Below, piece after piece: positions 1 through 5,197 of a DNA stretch of 5,197 nt (positions within the stretch are counted from its first letter, which is position 1; the number at the start of each line of letters is the position of its first letter). The stretch comes from an uncultured Clostridia bacterium (GTDB lineage Bacteria > Bacillota > Clostridia > Oscillospirales > Acutalibacteraceae): positions 1-5,197 of the forward strand of contig CAMJHI010000170.1 of assembly GCA_946405475.1 (NCBI GenBank). Direction: 5' to 3'. A program made the translations under genes and the position numbers. Under the pieces are notes generated by a model. It was not told the origin of the DNA. It ran no database searches and saw only the letters and a program-made list of their open reading frames with translations.

Positions 1-1215
1 CAGGAGGAGGGGCTGCCGGTCGGCGATATCGAAGACGTGATCAATGAGGATTCGCTGGAGCTGAGAAACTGGCGCGGCGTCGTGCTGCAGTTTGCCGGCG
101 TGCTCACGGCTCTGGGTCTGCTCGGCACCTTCCTTGGCCTGATGACCGGTATCAGCAACGTGTCCTTCAGCACGGTGGACGCCACGATCTCCAGCATCGA
201 GCGGCTCCTCGGCGGTATCGCCACGGCGTTCTATACGTCGATCGTGGGCGTTATTCTTTCTATCATTTTCAACATCGTCAACCGCATCGTCTGGAACATC
301 ACCCTGCGCGAGATGAATATGTTCCTCGAAGCGTTCCACGCCGAGATCCAGCCGACGGCGGAAGAGCTGATGCGCTCCGCCGACTACGTGCAGAACGAAG
401 AAAAGATCCGGCTGCTCACCCAGATCAACAACGCCGAAAACCGCGCCAACAGCACGCTCTCGACCGACGCTTCTTATGAGCAGCGGCTCATGGTGCAGGT
501 GCTGACCGGCGTCGAAAACGGCGAATTCTCCACGGTTTACGAACCGGTCTGCAAGCTCGATGACCGTCGCATCGTCAAGGTGGTCGGCCGCCTGAGGTGG
601 GAACATCAGACGCTGGGCACGATCCATCCTTCCGTTTATTACCCGGTCGTGGCGGCGAACGGCTACCTGCTCAAGCTTGAACAAAAGGTCTGGCGGGATG
701 CGGCCGAAAGCCTGAGCGGTCTCAAAAAGAGCGGGCAGCGCACGGTCCCCGTTGTGCTGCATGCCTCCAAGATCTTCATCATGGCGGGGGATCCGGCCGC
801 GTACCTTGATTCCCTCATCAATGAATTCGACCTGACGCCCCGGGATTTTGAGGTGTCCGTTTCGCTGGAGGCTTATGCGGCCTGCCATCAGGAGGCGGTC
901 AAGGCCGAGCAGACGCTGATGAAAAAGGGCTACAAGGTGTCGATCTTCGGCTTCGGCAGCGATATCCTCGATTTCCCCGAAACCAACGCGGAAGAGATCG
1001 TTCTGGATCTGGACAAGGCGGAGCAGGAGCGCATGGGCGACGTGTTCAGCCTGTCGCTGAAAAAGAACCTGATCGTTTCCGTGTCCAATATCGCGTCGGC
1101 CCGGCAGCTGGCCGCGCTGAGAAAGCTCGGCTGTGAATACGGCATGGGCAGACACTTATACCCCGAAATGCAGTTTTCAGCGTTTGCTGAGCTGATCGAC
1201 GGTGAAACCGTGTAA
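1..1215 (+). CDS. MotA/TolQ/ExbB-type ion-channel subunit fused to a degenerate EAL domain (5' end outside window)
   Basis: The reading frame is open from base 1, so the start lies upstream; 404 residues are visible before TAA. Visible residues 24-51 and 70-98 form two long hydrophobic helices with the superfamily signature: GLLGTFLGL in the first, then LLGGIATAFYTSIVG in the second. This is the ion-channel core of MotA/TolQ/ExbB and is especially close in style to ZorA. A charged, probably helical linker (about 99-160) leads to a cytoplasmic domain (about 161-402) that follows the EAL phosphodiesterase pattern: GEFSTVYEPV, RLRWEH..LGTIHP, a VSIFGFGSDI segment and a C-terminal YGMGRHLYPEM. 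The key motifs are lost: EAL reads VGR (bases 583-591), the DDFGTG loop reads FGFGSD, and the first-strand Asn is His. It is therefore probably not a phosphodiesterase; it may bind c-di-GMP or a protein. The next gene, 20 bases downstream, supplies the likely MotB-type partner. Channel family is confident; degenerate EAL is fairly confident; function is inferred. Confidence 0.85.
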   Translation, partial: QEEGLPVGDIEDVINEDSLELRNWRGVVLQFAGVLTALGLLGTFLGLMTGISNVSFSTVDATISSIERLLGGIATAFYTSIVGVILSIIFNIVNRIVWNITLREMNMFLEAFHAEIQPTAEELMRSADYVQNEEKIRLLTQINNAENRANSTLSTDASYEQRLMVQVLTGVENGEFSTVYEPVCKLDDRRIVKVVGRLRWEHQTLGTIHPSVYYPVVAANGYLLKLEQKVWRDAAESLSGLKKSGQRTVPVVLHASKIFIMAGDPAAYLDSLINEFDLTPRDFEVSVSLEAYAACHQEAVKAEQTLMKKGYKVSIFGFGSDILDFPETNAEEIVLDLDKAEQERMGDVFSLSLKKNLIVSVSNIASARQLAALRKLGCEYGMGRHLYPEMQFSAFAELIDGETV

Positions 1216-1216
1216 C

Positions 1217-1230
1217 AGGAGCGTTTGGGA
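1217..1230 (+). promoter_or_regulatory. Ribosome-binding region of the Cna-B-like stator partner gene
   Basis: The 20-base gap after the preceding TAA holds AGGAG (1217-1221), which sits 14 bases before the ATG at 1236, longer than usual. A weaker GGGA (1227-1230) lies 5 bases before the ATG. A second in-frame ATG at 1242 is possible, but it would change the protein by only two residues. Translation probably depends partly on ribosomes finishing the upstream gene. Confidence 0.5.
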
Positions 1231-1235
1231 ACACC

Positions 1236-2876
1236 ATGAACATGTTGAAAAAGCGAAACAGAAAACACGAAGAAGAGAACTACTGGCAGTCCTCCACCGA
1301 CATGATGGTGGGACTGCTGCTGGCGATTCTTCTGGTCATGTCGCTGCTGCTTTTGCTGCTGACTCATAAAGACGATCACAAATACGATCAGAACGCCACG
1401 GGCGTGAGCACCAGACAGTCCGTTGATCAGGAAGCGCATTTCGTGACCACGCATCCGTTCACCAATCGCTATGACGACGATGACAACGGCGGCGGTGGCG
1501 GCGGTGAATCGCACACGAACGGCCACATTCAGCCGTATGACGATTTCGGCAAAACGGCGGTGCTGGTTTCGGTCGTTGACGAAGAGACCGGCAACGTGAT
1601 CAAGCAAAGCGGCATTCTGTTTGAGCTTTACGCCAATCAGGATGCGGTCAGCGGCCTGCAGACCCTTTACACCTACTATCCGACCAAGATCGAATACAAG
1701 CAGTATCAGACAACGGAAAACGGCACCTTCTATCTGCCGGAAAAGATCTTCCGCGGCTGGTATTCGCTGCACAACCTCAAGGCGCCCGACAAGTATGAGA
1801 GCGGGCGCAACACCAAGTTTGAAATCCGCGAAACGCGCGACTGGAACGATCCGTTCCTGGTTTCCGTTCCGCTTTCGCCCGCCAAAAACACCATCAAGCT
1901 CCGCGCGGTCGATTCCGTCACCAGAGCGCCCGTGCCGGGCGGTGTGTATGAGATCGTGGCCGATGAGGATATCGTTCTGCTCGACGGAACGGTGCGCCTT
2001 GAAAAGGGCAAGGTGGCCGACGTGGTCACCTGCGACGAGCAGGGCTACGCCGAAAGCAAGCGGCTGTATCTCGGCCATTACAGCATCCGCCAGAAAGAGG
2101 CGAACCGGTTTTATGCCGTTGACAATCAGCTGCTGCGGGTGGAAGTCAAGCGCGTCGACAAAACCGAAACGCCGGTCAACGAGCTGCTGTGCGAAAAAAC
2201 CGAAATCATCTATACCTTGCGCGACACTTACGACAACAAGCCGATCCCGGGCGCCGGGTTCATGCTGGCCGACGGCACCAGGGTCACCACCGACAACAAC
2301 GGTCAGGTCGTTCTGACCGATCTGACCAAGGGCACCACCTACAGCCTGACGCTTGAGGATCTGCCCGCGCCTTACCGTGACGGCAAAGCCTCGCAATCGT
2401 TCGTGGTCGACGCAAGGGGCTACATCAACGGGGAAGCGAAGCATCAGGCCGAAGGTCAGGCTTACGCCATCCGCCTGTCGGCGAGCGTTGCCGACAAGCT
2501 GCTCAGGCAGGATGTGGAGGGCGTCAACCTCACGCTTTACGACGGCAATAATCAGGTCGTTGACAGTTGGGATTCCAACGGCACCGACCGGATGATCGAA
2601 GGGCTTGAGCCGGGCTCCTACAAGTTGGAGGCTGCCGGCCGCGCGTCCAGCCGCATCAGCTTTACCGTGAGGGACGTTGACACGATTCAGAAGCAGGCCA
2701 TATACATCTGGACGCTGCTTGACTTTATTCTTCTGCTCGTCGCCGCGCTGCTGCTCGCCGGCCTCGTGGTGCTGACGGTCAGCCTGCTCCGCAGACGAAA
2801 GCGCAAGAAAGCGCAGCAGCAGGAACAGCAGGAACAACAGGAACAATCCGAAGGGGAGGTGAAAGCCGATGATTAA
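1236..2876 (+). CDS. Membrane protein with MotB/ZorB-like N-terminal helix, extracellular Cna-B/SpaA-like domains and C-terminal helix
   Basis: 546 residues. A basic N-terminus (KKRNRK) precedes the segment YWQSSTDMMVGLLLAILL (residues 16-33), which matches the pattern of MotB/ExbD/ZorB: an aromatic residue, then an Asp (D22, codon 1299-1301) at the cytoplasmic edge of a single hydrophobic helix (23-42). In that family the Asp carries the ion. A polar linker with DDDD and six Gly (85-90) leads to about four beta-rich repeats, roughly 105-216, 218-305, 310-414 and 418-480. They have the Cna-B/SpaA pattern of VVDEETG..., GILFELY, NGTFYLP and LEPGSYKLEA. I do not see clear isopeptide-forming Lys in the first strands, and there is no LPXTG sorting signal. 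A second helix (about 490-518) is followed by RRRKRKK and a Gln/Glu-rich tail, so both ends should be cytoplasmic. No OmpA-type peptidoglycan-binding domain is present. Its position directly after the MotA-like gene suggests the two form one complex. An automated pipeline could call it only a Cna-B or SpaA pilin-like protein. Confidence 0.85.
   Translation: MNMLKKRNRKHEEENYWQSSTDMMVGLLLAILLVMSLLLLLLTHKDDHKYDQNATGVSTRQSVDQEAHFVTTHPFTNRYDDDDNGGGGGGESHTNGHIQPYDDFGKTAVLVSVVDEETGNVIKQSGILFELYANQDAVSGLQTLYTYYPTKIEYKQYQTTENGTFYLPEKIFRGWYSLHNLKAPDKYESGRNTKFEIRETRDWNDPFLVSVPLSPAKNTIKLRAVDSVTRAPVPGGVYEIVADEDIVLLDGTVRLEKGKVADVVTCDEQGYAESKRLYLGHYSIRQKEANRFYAVDNQLLRVEVKRVDKTETPVNELLCEKTEIIYTLRDTYDNKPIPGAGFMLADGTRVTTDNNGQVVLTDLTKGTTYSLTLEDLPAPYRDGKASQSFVVDARGYINGEAKHQAEGQAYAIRLSASVADKLLRQDVEGVNLTLYDGNNQVVDSWDSNGTDRMIEGLEPGSYKLEAAGRASSRISFTVRDVDTIQKQAIYIWTLLDFILLLVAALLLAGLVVLTVSLLRRRKRKKAQQQEQQEQQEQSEGEVKADD
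1488..1505 (+). repeat. Hexaglycine-coding run in the linker
   Basis: Six consecutive GGC/GGT codons encode Gly85-90, directly after an acidic DDDDN stretch. It marks a flexible linker between the membrane-proximal segment and the first beta domain, outside the membrane. It is low complexity and probably a spacer rather than a functional site. Confidence 0.8.
2817..2843 (+). repeat. Three 9-base tandem repeats coding a Gln-Gln-Glu tail
   Basis: Three tandem units, CAGCAGGAA twice and then CAACAGGAA, encode QQE repeats in the predicted cytoplasmic tail after the second membrane helix. The period is exact, so copy number could change by slippage without a frameshift. The encoded tail is polar and probably disordered or coiled coil. 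Confidence 0.8.
2855..2861 (+). promoter_or_regulatory. Strong Shine-Dalgarno site for the Wzz/BY-kinase gene
   Basis: GGAGGTG lies 7 bases before the ATG at 2869 and inside the coding region of the preceding gene. It is the best ribosome-binding site in the window and decides this start over the next in-frame ATG at 2887. Confidence 0.85.
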
Positions 2877-4299
2877 CGGCAAACCGATGATTCATCTGCG
2901 CGAGATCGTTTACAGCGTTTTCAAGGGCAAATGGCTTGTGATCGGGTTCACGATCACCGGTCTGCTCATCGGCATGCTGGTTTCGGGCATCGGCTACATC
3001 CGCGGCGAAATGTCCAAGCAATACAAGATCGAGGCCTCGTACCTCGTTTCGTCGCAGATCCAGAACGGCATGTTCGCTTCCCGCACGACGGCGCCCACCA
3101 AAGACGACATCGCGTTGGCCAAGGAACTGACGTCGCAGGCGATGTACGTCATCAAAAGCGACAAAAACGTCAGCGAAACGATCAAAAAGCTCGGCATGGT
3201 CGGCGTTTCCGCCAAGAGCATTCAGAATAATCTGACTCTCACCCAATTCGAAACCACGCAGATCATCGAGGTGTCCCTCATGTGGCGCAACCGGGATGAG
3301 GGCATCAAAATACTGAAAATGCTCGAGCAGACGTCGAGCGAGATCATGCTCAACACCCTGATGATCGGCAACGTCGTGCGCGTGAACGAACCCAAGGCGA
3401 CCTATATTTTCGGCGGCAGCTTTGACATGAGCACGTGGCTGATGGCGGCGCTGGCGGGCGTTCTGGCCGGGGTCGGCTTCTGTGTGCTCCGGCGGCTGCT
3501 TCACCCCACGCTGATCCGCGCCGAGGATATGGAAGACGTTTTTGAACTGGAGCTGCTCGAAGCGATCGAGCATCATCCGAAGTTTGCCGAATCCGAACCG
3601 TTCCACATCGAACCGGACCGGCTGGACGTGCAGGTTGCCTCGGCGGCCAACATCGTGCTGGATCGGATCGTGCAGGGCGGTATCAAATCGCTTTACGTCA
3701 CTTCGCCCGGCCGCCGAGAGGGCCGCACGACCCTGTTGGCGGATCTGGCGGTGAAGATTGCCGAAGCGGGCAAAAAAGTGCTGGTGGTCGACTGTGATTT
3801 CGAGAACCCGTGTCTGGCGCCGATGTTCGGCGTGGAGGCGGAATACGAAAAATCGCTCAACGCGCTCTATAACGGCGACAGCGAAAAGAACGACGCCATC
3901 GTCCGTGTCACCGGCGGGCTGCACCTGCTGCCCTATTTGCTGGAGGATGAGGCGGACACCCTGACCTTCCCCATGCTCGACGTGATCAAAAGCGTTTATG
4001 GCGGCTACGATCTGGTTTTGATCGACGCGCCCGCCATCGGGCAGAACGCCGAGGTGCTGCGCCTGAGCGGCATTGCGGATGCGGCGCTGTTCGTTGTCAT
4101 GGCCGACGGGTCGGAGCTCAATGAGATCCAGACCTCGCTGACGCGGCTGCGCAAATCGGGCATTCCCCTGATCGGATCGATCGTCAACGGCACCAAAACC
4201 TTCCGCTATGTTTTGCTGGAAAAGAAACCCAAACATGTTCGCAAGATCATGAAAAACCGAATCCACAAGAAAAAGAAGAGTGATTCTGATGAAGCATGA
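2869..4299 (+). CDS. Single-chain polysaccharide chain-length regulator (Wzz) with BY-type tyrosine kinase domain, atypical P-loop
   Basis: 476 residues; the start overlaps the previous gene by 8 bases. The Wzz part has a first membrane helix (about 22-44), an extracellular region and a second helix (about 188-211) preceded by a VNEPKA segment. The cytoplasmic part (about 250-450) is a MinD-like P-loop ATPase of the BY-kinase family: Walker A region at 278-288, Walker A' VLVVDCD (304-310) and Walker B DLVLIDAPAIG (381-391). Such proteins set polysaccharide chain length and control Wzy-dependent export through cycles of autophosphorylation. Three features are odd. The invariant Walker A lysine is Arg286 (REGRTT instead of the usual GEGKST). 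The C-terminal tail is Lys-rich with a single Tyr (447) near it, not a Tyr cluster. The usual EX2RX2R oligomerisation motif before the P-loop is not evident. Kinase activity may therefore be weak or lost while the Wzz role remains. Many Bacillota split these two domains into separate proteins; here they are fused. Confidence 0.9.
   Translation: MINGKPMIHLREIVYSVFKGKWLVIGFTITGLLIGMLVSGIGYIRGEMSKQYKIEASYLVSSQIQNGMFASRTTAPTKDDIALAKELTSQAMYVIKSDKNVSETIKKLGMVGVSAKSIQNNLTLTQFETTQIIEVSLMWRNRDEGIKILKMLEQTSSEIMLNTLMIGNVVRVNEPKATYIFGGSFDMSTWLMAALAGVLAGVGFCVLRRLLHPTLIRAEDMEDVFELELLEAIEHHPKFAESEPFHIEPDRLDVQVASAANIVLDRIVQGGIKSLYVTSPGRREGRTTLLADLAVKIAEAGKKVLVVDCDFENPCLAPMFGVEAEYEKSLNALYNGDSEKNDAIVRVTGGLHLLPYLLEDEADTLTFPMLDVIKSVYGGYDLVLIDAPAIGQNAEVLRLSGIADAALFVVMADGSELNEIQTSLTRLRKSGIPLIGSIVNGTKTFRYVLLEKKPKHVRKIMKNRIHKKKKSDSDEA
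4274..4280 (+). promoter_or_regulatory. Shine-Dalgarno-like site for the glycosylphosphotransferase gene
   Basis: AGAAGAG lies 8 bases before the ATG at 4289, inside the Lys-rich 3' end of the kinase gene. It is purine-rich but only moderate in match. With the 11-base overlap it suggests translational coupling. Confidence 0.55.
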
Positions 4300-5197
4300 C
4301 ATTCATGAAGTAGCCAGTCAGCTCAAATCGGCGAAACCCCGTGAATACAGGCAGGCGGCCATGCTGGCGCTGAAGCTGTGGCATTATTTAGCGACGCTCA
4401 TGATCTTCTTTATTGCCTGGCTGCTGTTCCGGTATCATACGCTTTCCGTTCATGGGCAGCCGGACTTTCGCTATAATTATTTTGTGACGTTCGGATACGC
4501 CCTGCTGCTGTACTTCTTTTACAGAACCTACAACTCCTTTTTGCTGGGCTATTACAACGTCGCCTCCCTCATCGCTTCGCAGTTCTTTTCACAGCTTATC
4601 AGCATCTGCATCGTTTACGCGCTGGTGACCTTTACCTGGCGGCAATTCAAAAACCCGCTCATTTTCCTTGCCATGCTGGCGTGTCAGCTTGTGCTCGATA
4701 TCAGCTGGGCTTTTGCCGGCAACTTCTTCTATTTCAAGGTCAACGGCACCAAGAGCACCATTTTGATCTATCGCACCGAGCTCGACAAAAAACGCTTCGG
4801 CACGATCACCGGCAAGCCGTCCGAAAGAATGTTCCGCATCGACAAAGAGCTGCAGTATGAAGGCCACAGCTTCCGGGATATCCGCGACCAGCTTGAGGGC
4901 TTCGACGCGGTTTGTGTGGCCGGTGTGCATTCGCTGTGCCGCAACGGCATCCTCAAATATTGCAAGGAAGAGGCCATCCCCGGTTTCTTCCTGCCGCGTG
5001 TGGGCGACGTGATCATGCAGGAGGCCAGACACATAAAATCCTTTGATTCCCCGGTGCTTTTCGTGTCGCGTTCGGTGCCCAAGCCGGAATATAAACTGAT
5101 CAAGCGCCTGTTCGATATCGCCGCCTCCGCGCTGGGGCTGATTCTGCTCAGCCCGTTCATGCTTGTCACGGCGCTGGCCGTTCATTTTTACGACGGC
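4289..5197 (+). CDS. Polyprenyl glycosylphosphotransferase, exopolysaccharide initiating enzyme (3' end outside window)
   Basis: 303 codons are visible from ATG 4289 with no stop before the window edge; the start overlaps the kinase gene by 11 bases. The N-terminal half has about four hydrophobic helices (roughly 32-52, 64-80, 100-118, 123-149). A soluble Rossmann-like, CoA-binding-type domain (about 155-262) follows. Then the bacterial sugar-transferase domain begins at PEYKLIKRLFDIAASALG (266-283), with its characteristic membrane hairpin (about 275-300). This is the layout of WbaP/WcaJ/CpsE-type enzymes, which move a sugar-1-phosphate from a nucleotide sugar to undecaprenyl phosphate at the inner face of the membrane, the first step of repeat-unit assembly. 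The catalytic part lies beyond the window, so the sugar cannot be guessed. Its place right after a Wzz/BY-kinase gene is typical of capsule or exopolysaccharide loci. Confidence 0.92.
   Translation, partial: MKHDIHEVASQLKSAKPREYRQAAMLALKLWHYLATLMIFFIAWLLFRYHTLSVHGQPDFRYNYFVTFGYALLLYFFYRTYNSFLLGYYNVASLIASQFFSQLISICIVYALVTFTWRQFKNPLIFLAMLACQLVLDISWAFAGNFFYFKVNGTKSTILIYRTELDKKRFGTITGKPSERMFRIDKELQYEGHSFRDIRDQLEGFDAVCVAGVHSLCRNGILKYCKEEAIPGFFLPRVGDVIMQEARHIKSFDSPVLFVSRSVPKPEYKLIKRLFDIAASALGLILLSPFMLVTALAVHFYDG

Noticed and set aside
2..39. AGGAGGAGG near base 2 with a GTG at 37 as a possible start of the first gene
   Set aside because: The GTG is too far (over 20 bases) from the purine run, the frame is open to base 1, and the MotA/ExbB fold needs at least one more N-terminal helix, so the true start is upstream of the window.
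1..2876. Zorya anti-phage system (ZorA/ZorB)
   Set aside because: The channel core resembles ZorA, but there is no long ZorA-type helical tail, the partner lacks the OmpA-like domain of ZorB, and no ZorC/ZorD or ZorE gene follows; polysaccharide genes follow instead.
1236..2876. Sortase-anchored pilin or adhesin
   Set aside because: Cna-B/SpaA-like domains are present, but there is no cleavable signal peptide, no LPXTG motif and no neighbouring sortase; the C-terminal helix is followed by a long cytoplasmic tail.
930..2882. Very long open frame on the minus strand (650 codons)
   Set aside because: It lies opposite the Cna-B-like gene and the end of the channel/EAL gene, has low-complexity, Leu/Phe/Arg/Gln-rich translation with no recognisable domain, and is the usual antisense shadow of GC-rich coding DNA.
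2779..4302. Long open frame on the minus strand (507 codons) opposite the Wzz/kinase gene
   Set aside because: The translation is rich in His, Arg, Gln and Asp with no domain, while the plus strand carries clear Walker motifs and membrane helices in the same place.
4589..5185. Minus-strand open frame (198 codons) opposite the transferase gene
   Set aside because: It is antisense to a clearly recognisable glycosylphosphotransferase and shows no domain of its own.

Overview
The window is a compact, co-directional stretch of one operon (all + strand, no gap over 20 bases). It holds two complete genes flanked by two genes cut by the window edges. In order: (1) the 3' part of a gene for a MotA/TolQ/ExbB/ZorA-type ion-channel subunit fused to a degenerate EAL domain; (2) a double-spanning membrane protein whose first helix looks like the MotB/ExbD/ZorB ion-conducting helix and whose extracellular part is built of Cna-B/SpaA-like beta domains; (3) a single-chain Wzz chain-length regulator plus BY-type tyrosine kinase; (4) the 5' part of a polyprenyl glycosylphosphotransferase that would start exopolysaccharide or capsule repeat-unit synthesis.

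Organism: the sequence is GC-rich, with GC-rich third codon positions and purine-rich Shine-Dalgarno sites. The Cna-B/SpaA-like domains and the absence of an OmpA-type peptidoglycan-binding domain suggest a monoderm Bacillota. A high-GC member of the Clostridia (Oscillospirales or Christensenellales type) is my best guess. This is inference; no marker gene is present.

How the genes may work together: genes 3 and 4 are standard parts of a Wzy-dependent exopolysaccharide pathway. Genes 1 and 2 together look like a two-subunit ion-driven stator of the MotAB/ExbBD/ZorAB superfamily. The cytoplasmic module of gene 1 is an EAL fold that has lost its c-di-GMP hydrolysis motifs, and the outer part of gene 2 carries wall-type beta domains instead of an OmpA domain. 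Genes 2-3 and 3-4 overlap by 8 and 11 bases, so the set is probably translationally coupled. The most interesting hypothesis is an envelope stator, possibly gated by c-di-GMP or a protein partner, that acts in polysaccharide assembly, export or wall passage. It is supported by fold-level motifs and gene order only.

No RNA gene, CRISPR array, mobile element, promoter or terminator was recognised. The promoter should lie upstream of the window and the operon continues past base 5197.
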